Below, piece by piece: positions 20,921-33,073 of a DNA stretch of 64,000 nt. Below the pieces are notes generated by a model. That model was not told the DNA's origin. It saw only the letters and a list, made by a program, of their open reading frames with translations, and ran no database searches. Source of the DNA: Chara braunii. Lineage: Eukaryota; Streptophyta; Charophyceae; Charales; Characeae. The stretch is taken from positions 1,068,271 to 1,132,270 of the forward strand of contig BFEA01000313.1 in assembly GCA_003427395.1 (NCBI GenBank), given 5' to 3'. The position numbers were made by a program, and so were the translations under genes. How positions within the stretch are numbered: position 1 is the stretch's first letter; each line of letters starts with the position of its first letter.

Positions 20921-22448
20921 ACAGAAAAAGGGAAGGAAAGAAAAAGAAAAGACAAGAGGCAACTGCCTTGTGAGAGTGAAAGCTAAAAGAACAGTTTTTT
21001 CAGGCTATGTAGGAGCAAGCTTAGCGCCCTACTCTGAGCACCCCGAATATTCTTAGCCGCGAGATCTGGAATCTCGCAGCTCACGATGGCGCGAGTGAAG
21101 GAGGGATTGAGGGAGTTGGGTAGAAGAAGTTAAAGAGAGAGAGAGAAAGAAATGGGAGGATGAGACAAGTGTGCAGCCTCGCAACTTCTTTCATTCAACT
21201 GGTTTAATAACTCACCGGTGAATATGTAAGTCTCGAGTTCTCGTGGCTCGCTCCCTCGCTCCCACCGAACCTCTGATCAGATGACACACCTTAGTTGACG
21301 GGCAGGTTTCCTCCCCCTCGACTCTCTCCTCTTTACTTCGATCAACGAATGCGCTTCAACCTGCAGGTAAGCCTTCAGTCTCCTAGTTGGCCATGTGTTA
21401 TCTCACTTGGCGGGCCGAGCTGGATCGGGGTGAGTCTACTCCAAACACACTAAAGCACACCGCTTTCAACCCGTGTATGCAATGAAACAGAGAGTCGCTA
21501 CGTTTTTCAATACGGTGAGCAACACTGGAATGGACCTTCCGTTAGAACATGGGAAGGTACAACGCTACACCACAGTGAGGTAAGCGCGAGTTCCCTACAT
21601 TGCCCTCTCTCTCTTTGGACTGCTTCCCAATTTAAGTGCCCACCTTCAATGTTCATGGGGTGGCTAAACAATGATGAATCTTCCCCAAAATCTTAGGAAG
21701 ATACCTCGCAACAAAATATATGTATAAAAAGAAAATCCCAACGTTAGCTGAGACTTAAGGAGATCGACCAATATAAACATCGTTGCGTGCATTCAAGGAG
21801 AGACAATGAGAGGCGACTTTCATGGATAGGATGAACAAATTCGGAATGAATCTTCTGCTAGAATAAAGGGAGGTCCATTCCCCCTCCCATGGTTCCGTCT
21901 TCCTCACGCAGTCCTTACTCCCCGTACTACAATAATCACTGCTCTAACTTAGAATCCACCTTCACCATGGGATTCGCGGCGGGATCATTCGCCCATCCTC
22001 AGAACCCCCACTTAGATTCCTCCCTCGCGCGTTTTCATCGGGAAATAAGCGACTCCACCCCGCACACCTTCTCTCTACTAACTTCCTATCTACTAACCCT
22101 TTGACTGATTCGTCTTCAAATTCGGGGTCGCCCTGATAAAAAAACCCAAAATCGCTCTTTCTCTTGCTCTAATTCCTCAAGAAACGAAAGAGATATCCGT
22201 CCTTCCTTTTGCCATACTCGCCCCTTTTCTCCCCACCATGACCGACTCTTTCCTCATGCACCGATCGCAAATTTCCATTCGGGTTCACTCACCTTTGTTT
22301 TTTTTTGCACTACGCCTGATACCAACAGTGCGCTAACTCGGACAACACGAACAGGTAGTTGATCGATGCAGACAGTAGGACACAACTACGAAAGTCGAAA
22401 TCCGCCGAGGAGTGTGTATTTATTCCCTCTGCCAGATCGATCAGCCCC
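20921..22448. other. Non-coding region
   Basis: I see no gene or RNA. There are short GA-rich and T-rich stretches only. Confidence 0.35.
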
Positions 22449-22636
22449 ACACGGATGGCGCCGTAGCACCCGGTCTATGCTCGACCCTCGCAATTTCGCC
22501 CCTTCAATGAATAAGAGGGCAGCCCCGCTGCATAGCCTACAACATGCGCTAGGTGAGTCGTGTCCCGGTACAAACCTCTGTGGTTGCTGCAGATATCCAA
22601 CTGGGAACCTTACGAACCAAAGTGGAAAAATATCCT
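22449..22636 (+). pseudogene. Degenerate LSU (25S/28S) rRNA fragment
   Basis: GGATGGCGCC, CTATGCTCGACC, ATGAATAAGAGGGC and then TGTGGTTGCTGCAGATAT, AACTGGGAACCTTACGAACC, AAAGTGGAAAAAT follow the order and spacing of the LSU segment around the universally conserved TTGGTGGTAGTAGCAAATAT. Identity in the last 65 bp is about 70% by eye. It covers one ~190-nt piece only. Confidence 0.6.
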
Positions 22637-22822
22637 ACGGGGTCGGCCCCCGCAGCCTCCCTCTAGCCAACTGTGCTTAAGCATGATCCACCATCCTATG
22701 GGCCTCGATGGGTACCGCAAAAAACGGCGCATGCTCAAGTCCTCTGAGTCGACCAGCGTGACGACCACCCGTGGGGGTTTTCAATCGCTCCCTATTACAA
22801 TGTCGGTTGCGGACCCTAAATC

Positions 22823-23640
22823 TGGTGTCGCGCCCGATTCAGAGAGTAAGAATAATAAGAATAACAATAATAAAAAATAAAGTAAATAATAATTAAAATA
22901 AAATCGTAAGCAAAGAGGTGAGGCAGGGGAAAGGGGCTATTAGTACTGCCTCTTCGGCCCCGCGGCCGGCAAAACCAAGGGGGATAGCCTGGTCGGACTC
23001 TCAACCCCTCGGCCTCTTCACGCCACTCCAATACTCCCACGTTATCGCTCGCTGTTCTCGATCCCTGAATCTCCATGGCGAAAGTCCGACACCGTAACCA
23101 ATAGTGCTAGGCCCAAGGCTTAGCTTAGCATTAGTGGACATCCATCTAAGCGGGTACCACTACGCGCGTGGGTTCCCCGAAGGCTTCCCAGTCACTTCCC
23201 CGGCCTCCCTGCTAATCCCACGACCATCGCGCCCCGCGCCTGCCGTGCAGGCGCTTGTCTCCATGCTTCTATTCTTACACCTTGTCCACCCATCATTCAA
23301 AACCATGCCACCGTCGGTCCCGACCTCCATGCGTACGGACATGTCACGATCGAGCGTACCAATCAGAAGACGAAATCTTGTAATCCTAGTTCAAACCAAA
23401 AACAGAAGTAGTCGGCAATCGACCGACTTTGTAATCATAAAAATAAAATAAAAAGATCATGCACGCCTTAAGTCTGGGCGCCTATACACTCTCTATTTTC
23501 TTATTAACTGCTCAATCAACGTAAAGAAAAAAACACAGTCGCGACTCACACACTGTACTCAATTCTTAAACCAAGCTTAATTTCTTTTATTTGCAAAACC
23601 CAGGGTGGATACCCTTGTAAGGGTATTCACACCGACAACG
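22823..23640. repeat. Dispersed repeat, copy 1 (partner at 52291-52985)
   Basis: It shares GGTGTCGCGC at one end, an A/T-rich stretch, the SINE-like body, a tRNA-like head, GCGGGTACCAC, a region of CACACTCTCTATTT, and the end GGATACCCTTGTAAGGGTAT. In both copies an LSU rRNA fragment lies just upstream. Confidence 0.75.
22920..23115 (-). mobile_element. SINE-like repeat, copy 2 (tRNA-Glu-like head)
   Basis: On the minus strand, the head (23115-23050) reads CTAGCACTATTGGTTACGG (A-box region), then CTTTC as in a UUC anticodon loop, then GGATCGAGAAC (B box, 9 of 11 consensus positions). The body follows with GAGGGGTTGAGAGTCCGACC, GGCTATCCCCCTTGGTTTTG and CGGCCGCGGGGCC. Confidence 0.65.
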
Positions 23641-24045
23641 TCACAGCGCCACATGGCAAGGCTCAATTATAGACAGCGTCGGGCTTCCACAATGCACGAC
23701 GTAGGTCAAGTGTCAGCATTGTGCTATACAGCACATGCACAATTAGTGTGCAGTAAGTGCTCAATGAGACGTCGTCAAGCTATGCAGCGGGACACAATAG
23801 TTTGTTGTTTGAAAATTGTAGCAGCAACATCGATAATCCTATACCTTAACAACAGACAACAACAGACATAGCAGGAAAAGTAGCGTCGTTGTGCAGCCGC
23901 TACTCAGAGATGCAACCAAGCAAAACGACCACAGTGGTCCACTGCAACTGATTCTCTAGTCACCCAATCCACTGCAAGGAAAAAGGTGTCGCTAATCATC
24001 CTCTGTGTGGCGGGCCCCAAGCTCGCCCATGTACACGAGGCCAAT

Positions 24046-24118
24046 GGGGATTGAGCCCAAGACCTCCCGAATACCACTTGAGCGTCTTACGAACTTAGCC
24101 GAACCTCTGGATTTTAAC
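24046..24118 (-). mobile_element. tRNA-derived SINE head
   Basis: Minus-strand A box CGGCTAAGTTCGTAAGACGC (plus 24082-24101) and B box GGGCTCAATCCCC (plus 24046-24058) lie at tRNA-like spacing. Acceptor pairing is absent. Confidence 0.6.
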
Positions 24119-24566
24119 TCATGACTTCAATCCAACAGCTTCACGTGTGCACCGACTGACAGTCTTCCCATGTGCAGACTAAGAAGGAATCCTCCGCAGA
24201 CACAAGGAGATAACTCGTCAACAACATTTTCTTCACGCTGCCAGTAGGTACGTACGTTCACATCCTCTCCCTTAGTCATTCTAACTCCTTTTCCTCATAA
24301 TGTTGGCCCCTCTTCGCTAGCTCTCTGGCCTCTGCTCCCTCTTCCTATCTGACGAAAACACCTGGCCGCTTAATACGATCAGGTCCAATTATCAGCTAAA
24401 TCAGGACGACCATCTCGAACACTGCGAGTAGCACTTACTACGATTTCGAAATCTGAGCAGCACAGTTGGTTGTGCGCCTCTTGTGTCTTGAGCCATGCCT
24501 ATGTACCTCTTGAGACCGTGGCCTCTGGACATAGAGCCACCTAAAACATGCAAGCTCCGAACACTT

Positions 24567-25114
24567 TCATCCTAGGCCCATGATCCGAAAGTCAACCATA
24601 GCACAAAATTCCTCCCACAGGGTAGGAAGATACGGCTGAGAGAAAATCCCTTGTATGAGATGTCTGAACTTTGAAGGTTCGGTCACTGCCTCGTAGTCAA
24701 CCTTTGACAGTGAGATGTACCTCTTAGCCAGGTCTACCAAATCACCCCAACAAGAACCGTCTGTGAGAGAGAAAGGAACTAGAGGTCGGGAAAAGGGCAT
24801 AAAGCTTGGGTCCAAAGCTGCGTATCAGTTTGGTACCTCTCATCAAGGTTTTTTTCCTTGTCCTCAAGATACCTTGCTGCTGAAGTCCAAACTGAGTCAA
24901 AAAGTTCATGAGTTTCCTTACCCTTCTTCAAGTAAATTCTCAAGTCATGGATGACACCCCTTTCAAACTCGGTGTGAACCACAAAAACGAGCAGATCTCG
25001 CTGCCTGAAACACACTGCGCTAACATATCGATACTGGCTAGCATCCTTGAGGGCTATCTTGTTGAAGCAGGTCAAGACCGACCCGATGACCTGGAATGAC
25101 TGAACCGCACTCAT
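24567..25114 (-). pseudogene. Uncharacterised protein fragment, copy A
   Basis: Minus-strand coding reads AVQSFQVIGSVLTCFNKIAL, then FVVHTEFERGVIHDLRIYLKKGKETHE, then SVWTSAARYLED. After a frameshift near 24790 it continues with SLTDGSCWGDLVDLAKRYIS and PSKFRHLIQ. The same protein is readable in copy B with mainly conservative changes, which supports real coding. I do not recognise the family. A plausible intron (minus-strand donor CCG|GTGAG near 25393, acceptor GGTTCAG near 25100) would join it to the next exon upstream. Confidence 0.5.
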
Positions 25115-25389
25115 GTGCAGAGGTGGACATTGAAACTGGTCTCAGTGTCTTCTGTTGAGAGCACCGCCTGATTACCATTGATCCTTATCAAATGAGAATA
25201 ACTAAATGCTAATTGATCTTGACTTAATCTTTCTAGTTACTCCGATGATCGGATGTTGCTAAATTGATAAGTCACTGAATATTGATCACTTAAAGCCGAA
25301 CACTAAGAAAACTACAGATATCTGAGTGACGTTTTGCTAATCGTGATGTTGGGGAGGGTTTCGAGAGAAGAGTCTTGGCATCCTTGAGC

Positions 25390-25635
25390 TCACCGGAGCC
25401 TCGTTGTGGCTTGCTCCGCCGTTTCTAGCGAGGAGACAGTGTTGTGTAGCTTGCCATTGTGGTCATAAAAATAAAATACATATTCAATGTACTTTTTGTC
25501 TCCGATCATCCGAACTACACGTTCTTTCTGTGCTTGCCTATGTGAATCAATATCTCGACATGCCTCCTCTTCCCATCCCTCCTGCTTGTCTGTGTTTGAT
25601 CTGTATTTCATAACGAGGACCTCATCCTCTTTCAT
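25390..25635 (-). pseudogene. Possible upstream exon of the same uncharacterised protein, copy A
   Basis: The minus-strand ORF DEVLVMKYRSNTDKQEGWEEE, CRDIDSHRQAQKERVVRMI, KKYIEYVFYF is conserved in copy B (45836-46081). It is charged and helical in character. It ends near a GTGAG splice-donor-like site. The function is unknown. Confidence 0.45.
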
Positions 25636-26015
25636 GATTTCTTCAACACCCCAAGACTCAGGCAGTGGATATAATAAACTTCAAACAATTTTGGCGGGCT
25701 CCACTCTCAAAGTGGATAAACTGCTCCCGGACTCAAAGCTGTTGGTATTAATTAGTATGTCTAATGACTGTTGGGCACCTCAACGTGGGTTATGTAGCTT
25801 CTCAATTCTTTGCACGGCTTCCAGTGACGAGATCGTGTCAAACTATTTTCCATCTAATCAGTATATGTTGGATAGGTACTCAATGAAGTCATGACAGTTC
25901 CCTTCTTTTGCGGCGACAATCAACCTCTGCAACCCCTTGTAAGTTTTAATTTTTTCGAAGGTTCATCCTCCCAGCTCCCTGCTCCGTTCCGCAAGAGAGC
26001 ACTGGCATCGTGTTC

Positions 26016-26222
26016 GTGTTCTGTCCAACCACTTACCCATTATTTTCTCCTCCTTTTCTCTAACAGCAGTGACGTCTGGTTTGCCTCATCGGCTAATGTA
26101 AGAGGGTCTCTGCTTGGTCTAGCGCTAAGGGCGCTGGGGCAAACAATTAAATCATTTAAAGACTTAGGAGACTTCTTGCAGTTCAGCCTCAGTTGACCCT
26201 TTCTCTTGGTCTTATTAGACAT
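26016..26222 (-). pseudogene. Possible further exon, copy A
   Basis: The minus-strand ORF starts MSNKTKRKGQL and contains LNDLIVCPSALSARPSRDPL and LADEANQTSLLLEK. It ends near AATGGGTAAGT, a strong donor-like sequence. Copy B keeps most of it with a frameshift. It could be a nuclear-type basic N-terminus; this is not proven. Confidence 0.35.
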
Positions 26223-29200
26223 AGAGACTCATGGAGCTAAGACTCAGATTGCACGTAGGCTTCGCTAGCCAAATCGTTGAGCAGGGGGCTACACACAATC
26301 AACATCTAACAATCACACTTTGGTCATAACACAGTGTTATTCACATCAAGAGCGAGTATTGTCCTAGTTGCGGACGTGGAGCTCAGTCTTATTCATACGC
26401 TGCACGAGGGACAAAGTGGCTTGAGCACCCTCCATAGCTCCCAACAGCCGATGCAAGGCATGTTCATCACCACTAATATGACTTTGTCGTCCAGCAATAT
26501 TTGTTGATAGACCTGGAGCTCTGGATACTGTTAATTAAGACACTATCTCAATCACTGCATGCAGTCCTTCTCGCAAACATCATCGGGTGAAATAATAACC
26601 CCAGTGTAATAATTACCGCAAGCGAGCTAAGGGGTTTTAATTTTCACAACCTTTGCTGACCAGAAGCATTCCCACAGAGAACTTACTCGGATAATCAAGA
26701 ATGAATGTACGATGAGTACTTTCGTTAGTCCCAACTCCCCGTCAAGAAGGAACTTAACTAAAATATATATCATTTTCCTCAGTACAACCTTCTTCTTACC
26801 CATCTGACAGTAAAGAAAGTTGTGAACTAATCACTCAGCGTTCACGACTTTAGGTTTGTAGCCTTTGCCCATTCCGAGTTTTTCCTCTTTTCTTTTTCTG
26901 AAAGATTGTCAACCAGAACTTAAGTAATCATCCCCTTCCCCGTTAGTCCAAAGACATTAGTAAGTTCATCTGACTTTATATGAGTAAGTCACCTCTCGAG
27001 CACCTTCCAATATTGGAAAGTAAAGGTGAATTCAAATGCCAGACATAACTGCAGGCTCAGGGCTCTTGTAACGGGACAGATTGAATAAGAGTATGGCGCC
27101 ATCTACCCTGTTGGTTTAGCAACCTTATCTTTTTTTTTTCCCTTTATTCAATCTGACATAGGACCGTTGTGCCCACCCCAATTACGACTTTTCCCGTCCT
27201 CAATTCATAATACCAATTAAATGACAAAAACACAGAGGAGTAAGTTGATTAAACGTGACCCAGGTGGCAAGTCACGAGCACAAAACAGATAAAAGTTTTA
27301 TTGAGGGGACAACCACCTACATGATCAATTTAGATACTTGTTGGTTCGATCACGTATCGCAGCCGACAGCGAGAAGGCACATAAGCCACATGGTAGTCGT
27401 AGTATCTTAGTCTTACCAAGTCATACATTATTAGGTCCCTACTCATATGTCGTCGAAACCAGGGGATAACTTATAAGAAGCCAATCATCATTTAACTCGG
27501 ATCTCATTTAAATGTAACAGGTTAATGATAGGTCACCAATACTTACTACCATGATCATTGTCCATGTACCCTATTTGTAGCTGCCCCTGTGATGTCTGTT
27601 CAACTGAGATTTTACAAGAACTTGTCGAATCACCCCACAATTGTCCTGTTCAGCCCGTACTTCCAATGACCTCTACACTAGCTATGCCATCTTGCGAACA
27701 TTGCACAACTTTGCTCCCCCTTTCGCTCCAGGGCTAACAAGAGCAAGACGCAAGGTCATCACTTATTCCTCAATCCGAAGGGAAGATATGTATAGATATG
27801 TGTATCAGGTGGTGACGCACGGCTTCCCAAGAAAGGAAAGTTCAATCCCCCTTCTACTCGAGCACCTCTAACATGTATCTTATTGACGGAAATGACAGAC
27901 GATTAGCGAACGATGAACTGGGGTGAAGCAATGCCACGAGTGAATCGGGTCGTCGTTAACGGCATGTTGGCCATGGCCAGAAGGTTGGCGTCAACCGAAT
28001 CCCCTCTTCGCGGGTCGTCTAGCGTTCTTTGCCCGATGGTCGTTCCTCTCCCTCTCGTATCGCCATGGCAAGCTCAAGATTTTGTGAATGCAGCATCAAG
28101 AAGACAACTGGCGAACGGAGCCCAACAGGATGAACACAGAAGAGACGACGTCAACTATCAGGGCGTGCATGCCTTCAGTCCATCACCCGAGAATTGACAA
28201 CAGGCAGAATTGACTCCCTTCTTGCATGATCACTCCGCTTAGCCCCGAACATATGTCACCAGCGCAGATGGTCAAAGAATCTCCCTCACACTCGTGGTCC
28301 ATCGTGATTCTCATAATCTTCTGCCTGAAGCAGTGACCTCCACGCAAGTGATGACGTCCACAACAGAAGGGGCGCGCACTCTATCTCCCTCTCTCTCTTT
28401 CTCTATCTCACCGTGCGAGCTAGTCGCACGTCGCTCGAGCACGAGGTCACAGGGTGTGCCACTGGCCTCTTCTCAGAGATGAAGATATCAACTTCCAGCA
28501 TGCCCGTCGCCGGCGTCCCAGTCGCCTTTACAATCTATAGTATCCCCATCAACTCATCGTTTTTGTCAGTTGCATTATGACTACTGCACACGAGGAGTTG
28601 ATGTCAACCACAGATCGCGTACGTACTTCATCAATAAAAAAACAAGAAAACCAAACAGGAAAATACCCCACTCTCTCTCATGCATCTGACTTTCGTGCCC
28701 ACTCTCCCTTGCACTCCCTCTCTCGTAACCACGCCTCAATGCGAGTTTGACCTCTGAACCTCTCCTACCAACGCCACAAGCTTTGTCTTTCTGCCCTCGT
28801 CATGAATTGGCCTCTCTTATTCTCGATCGGGGCATCCTCTCTCGAACCCAACGTGTCGTTGTCCACCCTCTGGAGAGCGAGCCAACATCCTTTACTTCTT
28901 TCTCAAGCAGGCTGCTTATCGCATACACGTGTAGCCCCTTCTCTCTTTCTCTCTCGCCCGTAACTGCTCACCCCCCTCAGTGTTCCCGCTGACACGACTT
29001 GACCTTCGGGCCTAGCATCTTAGCGGCCTTGGTCCTTCCGTCGCCTCGAGTTAGCCTCTGGGCCGCTCTCCACCAGACCTGCAGGTGGATGGTCCCGCTG
29101 CCATTGGTCCAGTCCATGTTAAAACCGGGTCTCTGCTGCGCTGATCTCGCTATCTCCCTTTGAGTCCCAGTCCACATGTTGTTGTTCGTGTTCTGTAGTA

Positions 29201-29670
29201 TTGGTGGAGCTCTTCACCTCATGGTAAGCGATTGTTACTTGAACCTCAACTGTGACGTCGTCTCTCATGGTAAGCGATTGCTACTTGAACCTCCACTGTG
29301 ACGTTGTTTCTCCTGCAACGTGTCTTAGCCCGGTTTTTTGCCTTAGTAACTGCATCCTGTAGCTTTGGGTCACTTGTCATTTCCTCTTCTCTCGCCCCTT
29401 CCACGTTAATCTTTAACTTGGCCTCGTCTCACCCGTCGGGGTTGAGAATGGTGGTGATTCAGGGCCCCTCCTCGGACGTCGGCCTTCAACGCGTTAGGAG
29501 GTTTCAGCAATTCGGCCTATAACCGTGCAGCTCGTTACGGCAGGCCATAGCGCACGGTCCCCAAGACAACCTGAACTTGGTACTTGGCGCGCACGTACAC
29601 AGACAGCCCACACCGGCCCTCACTGCTCTACCCCCCCGTCTCAGACCAGCGGTGTTCGCATAGCGAGATA
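26223..29670. other. Copy A interior, no convincing gene
   Basis: Several small ORFs (27641-27871 and 27913-28197 plus; 28977-29177 minus) are partly conserved in copy B. They carry no recognisable domain, and the conservation is no better than in adjacent non-coding DNA. Copy A has about 120 bp around 28330-28450 that copy B lacks. Confidence 0.4.
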
Positions 29671-31151
29671 ACTGTTGTGCGCCTACTGACCGATAGTCGA
29701 TAGCGAGGCTGCCCCTCCTTTATAGAGAACCACTAAGTTTTGCATCCTCCACATTCTAAACGGGTTGCTTAGGACCACGATAACTAAAGCAAGAGTAAAA
29801 TAAAACCCACAAACAAAATGAAGGGAAAACGAGAGAGTCGAATCTAAATGATTACTTAAGTGCGAACCACTCTCAATCAGCACTTGAAGTTTTTTCAGCT
29901 AGATCTGAAAAGGCAGTTGGCTCGGCGCGCAGGGGTCCCATAACGAGATCCCAGTCGAAGCTTCCCCGTCCTCAAAATGACCGCTGGCCTTACCCTCGAC
30001 GGGTGCCCGCTTTCGATGGTAAGGAGGGGGCTTATGACCTCCCGCAGGAGGTGATAAGCCTCCTACCAAGGTGGTTGCGGGTTACTCATTTTGTCTGGGG
30101 CCCCTCTTCGCATCGATTAGGATTGCGCCCGCAGCAGATCGAAACGCGACAGGTGGGCCGGTCTAGACCACCCACCTTCAATTCATAATTCAGGACTCGG
30201 ACTGTTTGGCCTCCCGCGACGTGACAGGCGGGGAACCGGAGCTCCAAGAAGGTAAAAGGAAAAAGGAAAACTAACAACAGAAAAGGAGACTTGACGAAAA
30301 GAAAAAGAAAAAGGGAAAAGACTCTAGCGCCACCTCAACTATTGGATCGTCCGATTCGACACCTGAGGATAGCGTTCCAAATTCGGATGCAACTTCATGC
30401 AAGTGTGAAACTAACTGTTGTGCGCCTACTGACCGATAGTCGATAGCGAGGCTGCCCCTCCTTTATAGAGAACAACTAAGTTTTGCATCCTCCACATTCT
30501 AAACGTGTTGCTTAGGACCACGATAACTAAAGAAAGAGTAAAATAAAACCCACAAACAAAAGGAAGGCAAAACGAGAGAGTCGAATTTAAATGATTACTT
30601 AAGTGCGCACACTCTCAATCAGCGCTTGTAGTCTTTTCAGCTAAATCTGAAAAGATAGTTGGCTCGGCGCGCAGTGGTCCCATAACGAGATCCCAGTCGA
30701 AGCTTCCCCGTCCTCAAAATGACCGCTGGCCTTACCCTTGACGGGTGCCCGCTTCCGATGGTAAGGAGGGGGCTTATGACCTCCCACGGGAGGTGATAAG
30801 CCTCCTTCCAAGGCGGTCGCGGGTTACTCTTTTTGTCTGGGGCCCCTCTTCGCGTCGATTAGGATTGCACCCGCAGCAGATCGAAACGCGACGGGTGGGC
30901 CGATCCAGACCACCCACCTTCAATTCATAATTCAGGACTCGGACTGTTTGGCCTCCCGCGACGTGACTGGCGGGGAACTGGAGCTCAAATGAGGTAAAAG
31001 GAAAAAGAAAAACTAGCAAAAGAAAAGGAGACTTAACGAAAAGAAAAAGAAAAAGAAAAAGACTTTAGCGTCACCTCAACTATTGGATCGTCCAATTCGA
31101 CACCTGAGGATAGCGCTCCAAATTCGGACGCAACTTCACGCAAGTGTGAAA
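29671..31151. repeat. 743-bp tandem duplication inside copy A
   Basis: ACTGTTGTGCGCCTACTGACC occurs at 29671 and 30414. The units run collinearly to CAAGTGTGAAA (30400 and 31141). Copy B has the segment once (from about 50462). Confidence 0.93.
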
Positions 31152-31410
31152 TGTAAAGTTCTTCATTTCCATTTTTCCGTTTCGCTTTTCTTTATATTCT
31201 ATTTTTCTTTCCCTTCTCCTTTTTGAGCTTCCGCAGGCCCGCACCAGCTTCTCACTCTCGCGTCCCCGGGCAAGCCCAATAGCTACCACAACCACAGGTC
31301 AGTCGTGCTTTGTTGTGCAACAAGGCGTCAAGCTTGCGTAGCCCTGTGGAAAGCCCAGTGGCACACCCACCTCTTTTGTCGGTGGTAGCGTTGACTGGAC
31401 CAATCGCACA

Positions 31411-31545
31411 GCGGAGGTACGTGAGCAGACACTTGGTACGTAGCGGAGGTACGTGACACTTGGTATGCAACGGAGGTACGCGGCACTTGGTACATAGCGG
31501 AGGTACATGAGCAGACACGTGGTACACAGTGGAGGGTCGGGACAC
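31411..31545. repeat. Minisatellite, GGAGGTACGTG...ACTTGGTAC units
   Basis: Four to five units of 27-32 bp, with or without an AGCAG insertion. Copy B has about two units. Confidence 0.85.
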
Positions 31546-31615
31546 CTTGTCGTCCAACATGCTAGCAACCCCCCGCCCTGTGTCCCCGCTGGGCGCAAAG
31601 CGCAATTGCCGACTA

Positions 31616-32140
31616 GTATAAAATAGTGAAAGTTGAGAGTTCTTTCATTCATTTCTACAATAAGTTGTAGTGAAGTTCATATTGTAATTTTGCGCTAACT
31701 GGTATCTCATGCTCTCCACAATGTACGCATCTTCTTCCTTTCTTCCCTTGCAACACGCAACTGTTTTGTGTGACCTTCGTAGTCGTTTTCTTCTTTCTTC
31801 TTTGACAATTTGACCTTCTTATTCTCAAACTTTTTTTTAACCTTCATTCTACCACAGCGCATCTTTTTTCTTTTTTCTTGTGCCATGCCTGAAGCATTTC
31901 GCGGACAGGGAAGAGGGAGAGGTGATAGGGGAGGAAAGGCTCCATAGGAGCCAGCACCACGTGCCAGAAGGCACATCAGTTCGGAGGAGCAGGAAGAAGA
32001 AAGGTACGGGTATGAAACCCACTCAAGGTGCCCTACCCACGCCACTCATTCTCCGGGGAGTACGAAAGAACTCCATCCCCGACGAGGATGGAGTATTATC
32101 AAAAGAAATATGAGGCTCGCTACGACGCTCCCAGTACTTC
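31616..32140 (+). other. Possible 5' end of an LTR element: TATA box, primer-site-like sequence and RG-rich ORF start
   Basis: TATAAAAT lies at 31617-31624. TGGTATC, the conserved start of a tRNA-Met primer-binding site, lies at 31700. An ATG at 31885 begins MPEAFRGQGRGRGDRGGKAP, then a stop, then charged residues in shifting frames to GEYERTPSP and YYQKKYEARYD. This order fits U3/R/U5-PBS-Gag, but no second LTR is visible. Confidence 0.3.
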
Positions 32141-33073
32141 TTCGCCTCAATATTCCCCGAGAGTACCTACAATCCCCATGACAAGCAAGGTGTTAGTGCA
32201 TGTACCCTCACCCTCTATCCCATGCATGACTCCTTTTGTGCCCCACATCAATAGTTGCATCCTCTGCTGTATTTTCTCTCTTCTCGTTTTACTTCAAATA
32301 GACTTCATGACTATCTTTTATATGTTGTATAAGCATGAGGCCTATTCCTTGAATTTCTGATTTTTTTATTTTCTTGATTTCTTTGCCCATTCTGTACTTC
32401 ATAGCATCCTTGGCTTAAGTACTTGAATACCTCGAGGCCGGGGACGCAGGTTCCTTGTGAACCAGACCGCTTTGTCGACCACCAAATGAAATTTAAGAAG
32501 GATTTGATCTCAATGCTCTCATTTGCAATTGACTTTGGTCACTTGTCATCTAGAAGTCTGATATTCTTTTTGAGCTCTTACAATGGAGGGATTACCTCGT
32601 CTCTCATTTCTGATAATGATTTTGGGAATATTGTCAGATCTGGCGTTAGCACTGTGGACACTCGTTGTCAATAGTATCAGGGGTAAGGCATACCAAACTC
32701 TTTTTCTTGTTGTCTGGCAAGACGTTTTCTCAACTTCTCAAGCAACTGAGGGGATATCAAACCTCGTTTTTTTCTCTGATCTGAGCGAGGTGTGTCCTCA
32801 ACTTCTCAGACACATAAAGGGGATACCAGACCTCTTTATTTTTCTTTGGTCCGAGAACCTTGGACGGACTTGCTTAGTCTGCAAAACAACAAGTTTCACA
32901 GACCGCCAAGCATGATCCCAACAAACAAACCCCCTGAGTCCTGACAAACAGTCATCAAGCAGTAATTAAATAGAATAAATAAAATAAAGACCCATAACAA
33001 AATAATAAATAATATAATCAGTCCTTCACACCCAAGAGTTATTGATTGTCTTGGTTTTGGCTCACTACTGACC
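32141..33073. other. Non-coding region
   Basis: I see no gene. Two diverged copies of a CTCAACTTCTCA...GGGGATA(C/T)CA...CCTC segment lie at about 32729-32770 and 32791-32832. Confidence 0.35.

Larger units (their letters stand above)
24469..31475. repeat. Large direct duplication, copy A (partner 44840-51562)
   Basis: The whole segment aligns collinearly with copy B. It starts at TTGGTTGTG(C/T)G(C/T)CTCTTGTG and ends in the GCGGAGGTACGTGAGCAGACACTTGG minisatellite, given as a pattern. Differences include substitutions throughout, a 743-bp tandem duplication present only here, and a 529-bp segment present only in copy B. Nothing marks it as an LTR. Confidence 0.9.

Noticed and set aside
22366-22680. 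104-residue plus-strand ORF
   Set aside because: It lies over the LSU rRNA fragment.
24046-24118. Functional tRNA gene
   Set aside because: A and B boxes are present but acceptor and anticodon arms do not pair; the same holds for 20552-20624, 23050-23115, 52515-52582 and 55255-55325.
24469-31475. Copies A and B as LTRs of one giant element
   Set aside because: 7 kb is very long for an LTR, no primer site follows copy A at its edge, and the DNA between holds unrelated inserted elements.
31252-31652. Minus-strand ORFs with repeated YLRYVPS
   Set aside because: Translation of the GGAGGTACGTG minisatellite.
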